Assembly (NCBI RefSeq): GCF_009755265.1
Contig: NZ_WPOO01000007.1
Coordinates: forward strand, 43,843 to 107,842
Source: Adlercreutzia rubneri
GTDB taxonomy: Bacteria; Actinomycetota; Coriobacteriia; Coriobacteriales; Eggerthellaceae
Reading direction: 5' to 3'
Length of the DNA: 64,000 bases
Shown: piece after piece, positions 40,357-48,158 of the stretch
Layout: the number at the start of each line of letters is the position of its first letter
Position numbering within the stretch: position 1 is the first letter of the stretch
Translations under genes and position numbers: made by a program
The notes under the pieces: generated by a model
Database searches by the model: none
What the model was told of the DNA's origin: nothing
The model's input: the letters and a program-made list of their open reading frames with translations, nothing else

Positions 40357-41604
40357 ACTGTTCTGGTTGATTCCATCACCCGCCGCCGTTTTGTCTGGCT
40401 GGCGGCTTTGGCCGGCGGAAGCCTAGCGTTGAGCGGCTGCGCGGGCGACGGATCGAACGGGACAGGCGGACCGACCGGGGTGGACGGTTCGGGCGGCGAA
40501 GGCGCTGGTGACGGCCAGAATCCCGAAGACGCCGCAGCCGCCGCGCGTGCTGCTGTGGACGAGCGCATCGGCGCCATGACGCTCGAGCAGAAGGTGGCCC
40601 AGCTGTTTATCGTGACGCCGGAAGCGCTGGTGGAAGGCGTGTCGCAAGTCACTCAGGCCGGCGACATGACTCGCGAGGGAGTAACGGCCCATCCCGTGGG
40701 CGGCATCGTCTACTTCGCTCAGAACCTGCTCGACCCCGAGCAGACGACGGCCATGCTTGCGAACGTCAAGCAGTTCTACGCCGATGCCGGAAACGTGGCG
40801 CCCTTCATCGCTGTCGATGAAGAGGGCGGCACGGTGGTGCGCGTCGCCGACAATGAGGCCTTCGGGGCTCAAGATGTGGGCGACGCCTCGGCCCTCGGCA
40901 GCGCCGGCGACACCGAGGCGGCCAAGCGCGCCGCCGAGCAGATCGCCGACTACCTGGCGCCGCTCGGGTTCAACCTGGATTTCGCCCCTGTGGCCGACGT
41001 GGTGAACCCGCTGCGCAGCGACACCATGGGCCTGCGTTCGTTCTCGAGCGACGCCGCCGTGGCCGCCGACATGGTGCGGGCCGAGGTGGAGGGCTTCCGC
41101 GACAAGAAGATGCTTTGCTGCGCCAAGCATTTCCCGGGTATCGGCGCGGCGGCTGGCGATTCCCATGAAGATGCCATCACCATCGACTCGACGAACGAGG
41201 AGCTGGAAACGGTGGATCTCGTGCCCTTCCGCGCGGCCATCGAATCAGGGGTGCCCATGATCATGGTGGGACACGTGAGTCTGCCGAACATCGTCGGCGA
41301 CAGCACGCCGGCCCCGCTCAGCTCGGCCGTCGTTCAGGGCATGCTGCGCGATTCTCTCGGGTACACGGGCATCATCGTCACCGACTCGCTTTCCATGGGT
41401 GCCATCACCAACTACTACACCCCGGCAGAAGCGGCGGTCGCGGCGCTCAAGGCCGGCTGCGACATCCCGCTCATGCCTGAGCGTTTCGACGAAGCTTACC
41501 AGGGGGTGCTGAACGCGGTGCAGGCGGGAGAGCTGACCGAAGAGCGCATCGACGAGTCCCTCATCCGTATCCTCGCCGCCAAACAGGAGTACTTCGGGCT
41601 GTAG
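40354..41604 (+). CDS. Glycoside hydrolase family 3 lipoprotein (beta-N-acetylhexosaminidase-like)
   Basis: 416 aa. The exported N-terminus carries RRRFVWLAALAGGSLALSGC, a twin-arginine-like start with a lipobox cysteine. A Gly-rich linker leads to a GH3 N-terminal barrel: AAVDERIGAMTLEQKVAQLF, PFIAVDEEGGTVVRVA, FAPVADV and the NagZ-type catalytic loop KHFPGIGAAAGDSHED. The nucleophile Asp lies in GIIVTDSLSMGAI. It probably removes N-acetylglucosamine from wall fragments on the outer face. The start is GTG with GAAGGGAAG upstream; longer frames to 40234 would include the promoter. Confidence 0.9.
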   Translation: MTVLVDSITRRRFVWLAALAGGSLALSGCAGDGSNGTGGPTGVDGSGGEGAGDGQNPEDAAAAARAAVDERIGAMTLEQKVAQLFIVTPEALVEGVSQVTQAGDMTREGVTAHPVGGIVYFAQNLLDPEQTTAMLANVKQFYADAGNVAPFIAVDEEGGTVVRVADNEAFGAQDVGDASALGSAGDTEAAKRAAEQIADYLAPLGFNLDFAPVADVVNPLRSDTMGLRSFSSDAAVAADMVRAEVEGFRDKKMLCCAKHFPGIGAAAGDSHEDAITIDSTNEELETVDLVPFRAAIESGVPMIMVGHVSLPNIVGDSTPAPLSSAVVQGMLRDSLGYTGIIVTDSLSMGAITNYYTPAEAAVAALKAGCDIPLMPERFDEAYQGVLNAVQAGELTEERIDESLIRILAAKQEYFGL

Positions 41605-41616
41605 GCTTAACGGCAG

Positions 41617-41814
41617 CGATCGGGACGGGAGGACCCCGCGAAGACCTCTGCGCGTCCCCCGGAGAACGCGGCCGTTAAGAAACAGCTTCCACTTCAGCAG
41701 CAGTGGTGTCGGGATGGTACCGACCCATGTGCGTTCCTTCCGCTGTTTCTTTTGCCGCGTTCGCAGGGGGATAAAGCGCGCAGCGGGCTTTGCGGGGTCC
41801 TCCCGTCCCGATCG
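41617..41814. repeat. 198-base near-palindromic element between convergent genes
   Basis: The first 23 bases of the left arm (41617-41639) and the last 23 of the right arm (41792-41814) are perfect inverted copies. With short gaps the arms stay complementary for about 70 bases, sharing TGCGCG, TCCCCC, GAACGCGGC and AGAAACAGC in order. The central loop (about 41693-41740) contains a small dyad GTCGG/CCGAC around a GGTACC site. No ORF. It lies between the GH3 gene and the convergent Tat-exported protein gene and could fold into a long RNA hairpin from either side. Confidence 0.75.
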
Positions 41815-41832
41815 CGGACAGGGTAGGTGCCC

Positions 41833-43242
41833 CTACGCTGCCGGTTCCCAGATGCGGACGAGGCAGTGCTTTTGCTGCTCGCCGCCGATGGGGGTGTAGT
41901 CCACGTTGCAGTAGGTGACGGCCCGCGTGCCCGCATGCGTGGAAGCGAGGAAGTCATTGTAGTCGCCCGACCCCTCCTCCAGGGGCAGCTGCGCATAGCG
42001 CCGTCCTGCCAAGTCGACGGCCACCACGAAGCTGCCGCCGCGCACCATAAGCCAGTCGCCGCACCAGCACGGTGCGGAAAGCGGGTTCGCCGCGAAATGG
42101 AACCAAGGTACTGCGCTGTAGGTCTCGGTGCCGGGGTTGGCGCAGGTAACAGGCAGGTACGGTGCGCCGCCGTCTGCCTCGCCGCCTTCTGAAGCCATCT
42201 CTTCCGTATTGGCCGCCGTGAGCGAGACCGCTGCGGGGGCCTCCATGGGCAGGTAGGTGCCCAGATTCGCAATGCCCTCGCCGTAGTTGTAAATGCCGTC
42301 GAAGGCGAAGCTGAAGCCGGTTTTGCCCCAGCCGCATTCCATCGGCTTCATGGACGAGGGCAGAACGCAGGCGTCGGTGACCTCGCCGGTGGCGGCGTCC
42401 AGGTGGGTGAGCTGGTAGTAGGTGCCGCTTGTGCGGGCGCGGGGCGCCAGCGCGAGGCTGTCGCCGCAGGAGGTGGGCGCGCAGGCCATGCGTCCCTGGG
42501 AGGCGTACACTACCTGGGAATCGGCCGTGCCGAAGGCGGCGCGCAAAAGCCGCGAATCTTCCACGCGGGCGTTGCCGTCGAGCTGTGGAAGCCGCTGCCA
42601 GAAAGCGTACCCGTCGGCGACGGCCAAGGTGGGCATCTCCCAGTTCACGTCGCCCTCGTCGAGCAGCTGCGGCTCGCCCAGCGTGGTGCCGGAAAGCGAC
42701 GCCGCGTACACGCGCCAGAGGTTGTCCAAGATGTCGGCCTCGGTCCAGACGACGCCGGCGGCATTGGCGCGCACGTCGTAAATCTCGAAGCCCTCGGCCT
42801 CGCCCACGGCGTGCTCGATGATAGTGGTGCACTCGGCGGAAGACAGATCGAGGAGCCCCACCTCGGCCAGGGGCTTGGCGGTTTCCGTGGGAAGCAGGCA
42901 GGCGGCTACGGCGTCGTCGCTGCACCAGACGAGCGTGCCGAAGGGCAGTTTCGCCGAGCCGGCCAGCGTGACGGCGTCCTCATAGTTTTCCATCTCTTCC
43001 AAGGCGGTCTGCGCGGTGACGGCGCTTTCGGGCACCTTAAGGGTCTTCAGGGCGTCGTCGTCGCTAGAGCGGCCGGCGGCCCAAGCGGCCCCGCCGCCCA
43101 CGGCGGCCAATGCGGCCACGCCAGCTGCGCCGTACAGGAAATGACGGCGCGTCAGCAAGACCTCGTGGCCTCCGGGCAAGGAGAGGGATGTGGGTTGTTT
43201 TGTCGCAACGCGCCGCGTGGGCGCGGATCTTCTCTGTGGCAT
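41833..43242 (-). CDS. Tat-exported protein of unknown function (possible beta-propeller)
   Basis: 469 aa. A twin-arginine signal is at about residues 31-55 (TRRHFLYGAAGVAALAAVGG), so the protein should be outside the cytoplasm. The rest is rich in short repeated beta-strand-like pieces with aromatic residues and glycine, e.g. GTLVWCSDDAVAACLL, ADGYAFWQRLPQ, GKTGFSFAFDGI and WCGDWLMVRGGSFVVAVDLA. This resembles a seven-bladed propeller, but no family is recognised. The ATG at 43242 has no Shine-Dalgarno but a CACAAT box 6 bases upstream, which suits a leaderless message. A TTG at 43158 with GGAGG is an alternative start. It is divergent from a two-component system. Confidence 0.75.
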   Translation of the reverse strand: MPQRRSAPTRRVATKQPTSLSLPGGHEVLLTRRHFLYGAAGVAALAAVGGGAAWAAGRSSDDDALKTLKVPESAVTAQTALEEMENYEDAVTLAGSAKLPFGTLVWCSDDAVAACLLPTETAKPLAEVGLLDLSSAECTTIIEHAVGEAEGFEIYDVRANAAGVVWTEADILDNLWRVYAASLSGTTLGEPQLLDEGDVNWEMPTLAVADGYAFWQRLPQLDGNARVEDSRLLRAAFGTADSQVVYASQGRMACAPTSCGDSLALAPRARTSGTYYQLTHLDAATGEVTDACVLPSSMKPMECGWGKTGFSFAFDGIYNYGEGIANLGTYLPMEAPAAVSLTAANTEEMASEGGEADGGAPYLPVTCANPGTETYSAVPWFHFAANPLSAPCWCGDWLMVRGGSFVVAVDLAGRRYAQLPLEEGSGDYNDFLASTHAGTRAVTYCNVDYTPIGGEQQKHCLVRIWEPAA

Positions 43243-43421
43243 GGGGCTATTGTGTCATTTCGCATACGCCTCGGCGACCGTATGGGGCCAAACGCTACAA
43301 TAAACGCAAACACGACTGCCGGGCTGATATATGGGCCAACTGCCGATGAAATCGCAGGTCAGCACAGATTTCAGCTTTGGCATCTTAGAAACTGCAAGCG
43401 AGTATGCAAGGAGCACATTCC

Positions 43422-44132
43422 ATGAGCAACGAGACGCGACGCATTCTTCTGGTTGAAGACGAGAAGGCCATCCGCGATGCGGTGACGGCCTATTTGGAGC
43501 GCGAGAACTACTGGGTGACCGCCGTCGGCGACGGCCAGGACGCCCTGGAAGAGTTCCAGAAGCATCACTTCGATCTGGTCATCCTCGACCTCATGCTGCC
43601 CCGCGTGCCGGGCGAGCGCGTCTGCCGCGTCATCCGCGACACCTCCGATGTGCCGATCATCATGCTGACGGCGAAGGGCGAGGTGGAAGATCGCATCATC
43701 GGCCTGGAGCTGGGCGCCGACGACTACTTGGTGAAGCCCTTCAGCCCCCGCGAGCTGGTGGCCCGCTCCCGCGCGCTGCTGCGCCGCGTGCACGCCGATT
43801 CCGAGCCCCAGCGCGAGGTGCTCGAGTTCGGCGAGCTCACCATCGACGTGTCGGGCCACAAGGTGCTCGTCTCCGGCGAGGAGATCGATCTTACCGCCAG
43901 CGAGTTCAAGCTGCTCACCACGCTGTCCCGCTACCCCGGTCGCGTGTATTCCCGCATGGAGCTCGTGGAGAAGGTGCTCGGCTACGACTTCGAGGGCTAC
44001 GAGCGCACCATCGACTCCCATGTGAAGAACCTGCGCGCCAAGATCGGCGACAACCCGCGCAACCCGAAGTGGCTCCACACCGTGCACGGCGTGGGCTACC
44101 GCTTCGAGGATCCCACCAAGAACGGCCAGTAA
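43422..44132 (+). CDS. OmpR/PhoB-family response regulator
   Basis: 236 aa. Receiver domain with the acidic pair Glu12/Asp13, the phospho-acceptor Asp56 in DLVILDLMLP, Thr in IIMLTAKGE and Lys in VKPFSPREL. The C-terminal winged helix has LTASEFKLLTTLSRYPGRVY and the end TVHGVGYRFEDP. AAGGAG precedes the ATG at 43422. It is followed 75 bases later by the cognate sensor kinase. TACAAT at 43296-43301 may be the -10 of a 110-base leader. The signal and targets are unknown. Confidence 0.95.
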   Translation: MSNETRRILLVEDEKAIRDAVTAYLERENYWVTAVGDGQDALEEFQKHHFDLVILDLMLPRVPGERVCRVIRDTSDVPIIMLTAKGEVEDRIIGLELGADDYLVKPFSPRELVARSRALLRRVHADSEPQREVLEFGELTIDVSGHKVLVSGEEIDLTASEFKLLTTLSRYPGRVYSRMELVEKVLGYDFEGYERTIDSHVKNLRAKIGDNPRNPKWLHTVHGVGYRFEDPTKNGQ

Positions 44133-44207
44133 TCGCCCGTTCATTTCGCGTACTTGCCGCCGGAGCCGCTCGGCTTTGGTGTCCGCCGTCTGCTTCGAAG
44201 GAGTTCC

Positions 44208-45770
44208 ATGACCGAGACGGAAGCAAAACCGCGCATTCTGGAAACCGCTGAAGAGGTCGCCCCGCCGGCGGCCTCTTCGCCTTCTCCGGAACGCAAGAAG
44301 GAAAAGAAGCACCTGCGTTGGTCGAACCTGTCCTATACGACCCGCGTGACCTTAGCCTTCGCCCTCATCGCCGCCATGACCGCCCTTGTGGCCATCGGCG
44401 TGGTCTCCTTTGTGTGGGAACAGCATTTCCGCACCTACACGGCCGACAACATGCAGACGCTCTGCGAGACCACGGCGAACCGCATCGCGGCCATTTACGA
44501 GGAGACCGGCGATTTGTGGAATCCCGAGACCACCCGCCCGGCCGCCCAGGCCACCGAGCTCACGAGCGGTGTGGGCGTGCGGGTGATCGACTTGAAGGGG
44601 AACACCGTTTTCGACTCCTCCGTCATCATCGACGAGCAGCAGGGCGACGTGTTCACGTCCTTCGCGCCGCAGGACCGCTCGCAGGCGGCCACGGCCTCCA
44701 TCGTGCTTCCCGACGGCGAGAAAGTGGGCACCGTGCGCCTGTGGGTCTATGGCTCCGAGGCCCTTATGCGCCAGCCCGACCAGGAGTTCCGCGATAACTC
44801 CTACCAGGCTATGTTCATCGCCGGCGGCGTGGCCATCGTGCTCGCCTCCTGCATCGGCTTCCTCTTCGCGCGCAACTTGGTGTCGCCGATCAACCGCATT
44901 ATGAAGACGGCCCGGGCCATCGGCGACGGCGATCTGTCGGCCCGCACGAAGCTGACCGGCGAGGACGAGGTGGCCCGCCTCGGCGAGACCTTCGACGCCA
45001 TGGCCGAGTCGGTGGAGAAGGACCGCGATTTGGAGCGGCGCCTCACCACCGACGTCGCCCACGAGCTGCGCACCCCGCTCATGGCCATCCAGGCTACGGT
45101 GGAGGCCATGATCGACGGCGTCTACGAGGCCGACGAGGAGCGCCTGGTCACCGTGAATTCCGAGATCCAGCGCCTGTCGCGGCTGGTGAACGCCCTTCTG
45201 AAGCTGTCGCGCTTGGAAAACCGTGCCGAGCCCATGAAGGAAGAGGTTGTCAACGTCGGCGATCTCATCGCCGGCATCATCGCCACCCATGAGATGTTCG
45301 TGTCCGATTCCGGCCTCACCCTGGAGTACGACGCTCAGCCCGACGTCATGGTGGTGGGCGACGCCGACATGATCCGCCAGGCCACGGCGAACCTGATTTC
45401 CAACGCCGTGCGTTACACGCCGGAGGGCGGCCACATCACGGTGTCGGTGAAGAAGGGCGACATCATGGCCTCCATTGCTGTGCGCGACACCGGTATCGGC
45501 CTTTCCAAAGAGGAGGCCCGCATGGTGTTCTCGCGCTTCTGGCGCGCCGACGCCGGCCGCAACCGCGAGAGCGGTGGTTTGGGCGTGGGCCTGGCCGTGG
45601 TGAAGGAGATCGTCGACCGCCACGGCGGCTGGGTGCAGGTGGAAGGCGAGAAGGGCAAGGGCGCCTGCTTCACCATCCATATCCCGTTGTACGACGAAGA
45701 CGCCTCCAAGCACCGCCGCAACTCCAAGAAGCGCACCGGCCACAAAAAGCCCGCGAAAGCAAGCCGATAG
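44208..45770 (+). CDS. Sensor histidine kinase (HAMP, HisKA, HATPase)
   Basis: 520 aa. Two membrane helices (about 47-70 and 204-226) bracket an extracytoplasmic sensor domain of about 130 residues. Next come HAMP (NLVSPINRIMKTARAIGDGD), the H-box DVAHELRTPLMAIQ with phospho-His285, the N-box ATANLISNAVRYTP, and G-boxes RDTGIGLSKEEA and GGLGVGLAVVKEI. A basic tail ends the protein. The ATG at 44208 has GAAGGAG upstream. It pairs with the response regulator just before it. Confidence 0.95.
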   Translation: MTETEAKPRILETAEEVAPPAASSPSPERKKEKKHLRWSNLSYTTRVTLAFALIAAMTALVAIGVVSFVWEQHFRTYTADNMQTLCETTANRIAAIYEETGDLWNPETTRPAAQATELTSGVGVRVIDLKGNTVFDSSVIIDEQQGDVFTSFAPQDRSQAATASIVLPDGEKVGTVRLWVYGSEALMRQPDQEFRDNSYQAMFIAGGVAIVLASCIGFLFARNLVSPINRIMKTARAIGDGDLSARTKLTGEDEVARLGETFDAMAESVEKDRDLERRLTTDVAHELRTPLMAIQATVEAMIDGVYEADEERLVTVNSEIQRLSRLVNALLKLSRLENRAEPMKEEVVNVGDLIAGIIATHEMFVSDSGLTLEYDAQPDVMVVGDADMIRQATANLISNAVRYTPEGGHITVSVKKGDIMASIAVRDTGIGLSKEEARMVFSRFWRADAGRNRESGGLGVGLAVVKEIVDRHGGWVQVEGEKGKGACFTIHIPLYDEDASKHRRNSKKRTGHKKPAKASR

Positions 45771-45874
45771 GAGAAGGTGCCCTTCGGCGTTCTGCAAGTT
45801 TTGCGGCCTCGAAGCAACGTCGCGGCGATCCGGATGCGCGATTTACGGCATTGCTGGGCGCCTGACGATCGAGA

Positions 45875-46065
45875 TGGACAAAAACGGGTAGCTAGCTGCG
45901 AGCTAGCCCCTGGGCTGGTAACGTTTTGGCCGAAAAGGGGTCGTTAACTGCGAGCTAGCCCTGCGGTGGACACGTATTGGACAAAAACGGGTAGCTAGCT
46001 GCGAGTTGCCCCCTGTGCTGGCCCCGTTTTGGCCAAAAAAGGACCGCTAGCTGCATTTGGTGCGC
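45875..46065 (+). repeat. Four degenerate 51-52-base tandem repeats with internal palindrome
   Basis: Units begin at 45875, 45927, 45978 and 46030 with TGGACAAAAACGGG, TGGCCGAAAAGGGG, TGGACAAAAACGGG and TGGCCAAAAAAGGA. Units 1-3 contain GCTAGC-type arms around TGCGA (perfect GCTAGCTGCGAGCTAGC in unit 1). They fill part of the gene-free stretch 45771-46375 between the histidine kinase and purC. The rest of that stretch has no ORF with a ribosome site and contains a TCTGACCAGG motif (46098) also seen at 32719. Confidence 0.7.
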
Positions 46066-46375
46066 GCGCGTCCATGTTCTCGTCGATTGCCGCGTCTTCT
46101 GACCAGGCGAAACGCGAAACGGATGGAGGGCTTTTTGCTGGCCGGACAATCAATGGCCAGAAATGGTGCGCCGACTGACAGTTAATGGGTACTTTTTGGC
46201 CATTTCGAACAGAAGGGGTATCGTGCCGTTCTCTGTGAAGCGACGGTGCGAGGGCCGTATTTGTGCCATAATGTCCGATACGCGAAAAGCGCTTGGGTAC
46301 CTGCGCTCGAACGGCGTCCGTTGGGCGGTGTTCGAGCGGAGCGGCAGCCGGGCCATCAAGGAGAAAGGGCGTTCC

Positions 46376-47257
46376 ATGGCGGGAATCGACATCACCCCCG
46401 ACGCGCAGGGCAAGGTGCGCGATCTGTACGATTTGGGCGACAAGCTGCTGCTTGTGGCCACCGACCGCATTTCGGCCTTCGACTACATCTTGGAAGACGA
46501 GATTCCCTACAAGGGCCAGGTGCTCACCCAGCTCTCCAAGTTCTGGTTCGAGCTGCTCGATGGCGTCGTGGAAAATCACCTCATCTCGACCGACGTGGCC
46601 GACCTGCCCGAGGAGTTCAAGCCCTACGCCGACTACCTGCGCGGTCGCTTCATGCTGGTGAAGAAGGCCGACATGTTCCCCGCCGAGTGCATCGTGCGCG
46701 GCTATTTGGCCGGCAGTGGCCTAAAGGAGTACAACCGCGAGGGCACCGTCTGCGGCATCGAACTGCCCGAGGGCCTCGTGAACTCCTCGAAGCTGCCCGA
46801 GCCCATCTTCACTCCGTCCACCAAAGCCGAAATCGGCGACCACGACGAGAACATCTCGTTCGACCGTCTCGTGGAAATCCTGGGCGAAGAGGATGCCACC
46901 GCCCTGCGCGATCTGGCGCTCAAGGTGTACACCACCGCTGCCGATCACGCGGCGGCCCGGGGCGTCATCATCGCCGACACGAAGTTCGAGTTCGGCCGCT
47001 TGGGCGATTCCATCATTTTGGCTGACGAGGTGCTCACGCCCGACTCATCGCGCTTCTGGCCCGGCGACACCTACGAGGAAGGCAAAGACCAGCCCAGCTT
47101 CGACAAGCAGTTCGTCCGCGACTGGCTCACCGCCCACTGGGACAAAACCGGCAATCCGCCGCGTTTGCCCCAGGACATCATCGACGCCACCTCGGCCAAG
47201 TACATCCAGGCCTATGAAACTATTACGGGCAAGACCTTCGATCTTGAAACGTTCTAA
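46376..47257 (+). CDS. purC: Phosphoribosylaminoimidazole-succinocarboxamide (SAICAR) synthase
   Basis: 293 aa, the length of the single-domain PurC type. It ligates aspartate to CAIR with ATP. Clear family blocks are GKVRDLYDLGDKLLLVATDR, RISAFDYILEDEIPYKGQVL, ECIVRGYLAGSGLKEY, IIADTKFEFGRLGD and DSSRFWPGDTYEEGK. The ATG at 46376 has AAGGAG 11 bases upstream; the frame is open further up to 46163, but conservation starts here. Followed after 42 bases by a membrane protein and then purL. Confidence 0.96.
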   Translation: MAGIDITPDAQGKVRDLYDLGDKLLLVATDRISAFDYILEDEIPYKGQVLTQLSKFWFELLDGVVENHLISTDVADLPEEFKPYADYLRGRFMLVKKADMFPAECIVRGYLAGSGLKEYNREGTVCGIELPEGLVNSSKLPEPIFTPSTKAEIGDHDENISFDRLVEILGEEDATALRDLALKVYTTAADHAAARGVIIADTKFEFGRLGDSIILADEVLTPDSSRFWPGDTYEEGKDQPSFDKQFVRDWLTAHWDKTGNPPRLPQDIIDATSAKYIQAYETITGKTFDLETF

Positions 47258-47299
47258 CGCCGACCGCCTGATCGACCACTGAAGGAGAACCACAGTAAC

Positions 47300-48031
47300 A
47301 TGTCCCAGCGCAACCCCATGAACGAACGGTACACCTCCGAAGACCGCACCGGCACAACGCGCAAGTCGGCCGCCTCGGCCAAGCCGAAGGCCAAGGCCGC
47401 CGCCTCGGTCACCGTGAAGTCGGCGAAGAAGACGCCCGAGCAGCGCAAGGCCGAGGAGAAGGCCGCCCGCAAGGCCGCTGCCGCAAAGCAGCGCGAGGTG
47501 GAGCGCAAGTATTACAAGCCTGACACGCCGCGCTACAAGCGTCTGCGCGCCATCTGGTGGGTGCTGCTCATCGCGGCCATCGGCTGTACGACCTTGAGCT
47601 TCGTCGGCCAGCAATCGCTGCCGCCGGCGGTGGGCGTGGTCACGCTCATCTTGGCCTATGTGTTCATCATCGCCGCCTTCGTGCTTGATTTTTGGAAGAT
47701 CAAGAAGGAGCGCGTTGCCTACCAGGAGCGCATGCTGGCGCTTGAGGAGAAGAACGCCAAGGCCGAGAAGCAGGCGCGTCGCGTGCAACAAGCCAAGCAG
47801 GTGAAGGCGAAGGGCTCCGGCAAGAACCAGAACCGCCATGCGGCCCAGAAGAAGGGCGGCGAGCCCGACGAGGGCGCGGAGGGCGCCGGTGCCGGCGAGT
47901 CCGATGAGGTTCCGGTGAGGCCGGCCCGTCGCGGCCTGTTCGGCAGCGGTTTCCGTCTTTCCAACCGTGAGAAGATGCAGGCCGAGAAGAAGGCTGCGAA
48001 GGAAGCCGAAAAAGCTCAAAAAACCGAGTAG
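47300..48031 (+). CDS. Actinobacterial-type membrane protein with charged coiled flanks, unknown function
   Basis: 243 aa. A highly basic, Lys/Ala-rich N-terminus (about 80 residues, probably helical) is followed by two membrane helices (IWWVLLIAAIGCTTLSFVG, VVTLILAYVFIIAAFVLDFW) and a Lys/Glu/Ala-rich C-terminal half with coiled-coil character (LEEKNAKAEKQARRVQQ). No enzyme motif. AAGGAGAA precedes the ATG. It lies between purC and purL in the same direction. Confidence 0.75.
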   Translation: MSQRNPMNERYTSEDRTGTTRKSAASAKPKAKAAASVTVKSAKKTPEQRKAEEKAARKAAAAKQREVERKYYKPDTPRYKRLRAIWWVLLIAAIGCTTLSFVGQQSLPPAVGVVTLILAYVFIIAAFVLDFWKIKKERVAYQERMLALEEKNAKAEKQARRVQQAKQVKAKGSGKNQNRHAAQKKGGEPDEGAEGAGAGESDEVPVRPARRGLFGSGFRLSNREKMQAEKKAAKEAEKAQKTE

Positions 48032-48039
48032 CACCTACC

Positions 48040-48115
48040 GTAGGGGGCGACCTCGGTCGCCCCTCCTCAAGTGGGATAATCCCGCTTGGGAGGGCAGACC
48101 AAGGTCAGCCCCTAC
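48040..48115. repeat. 76-base near-perfect palindrome upstream of purL
   Basis: The left arm 48040-48077 (GTAGGGGGCGACCTCGG start) and right arm 48079-48115 (ending GGTCAGCCCCTAC) are inverted copies with a few mismatches and gaps around A48078. The left arm itself contains a smaller hairpin AGGGGCGACC/GGTCGCCCCT-like dyad. It ends 43 bases before the purL start and could act as an RNA structure in the leader or as a REP/MITE-type element. Confidence 0.75.
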
Positions 48116-48158
48116 AGAAAAGTTCGAGCGCCCGTCCCTTGAAGAGAGAGGCACATCC

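Noticed and set aside
45875..46065. CRISPR array
   Set aside because: Only four units of about 52 bases that are themselves degenerate along their length. There is no alternation of constant repeat and unique spacer, and no cas genes nearby.
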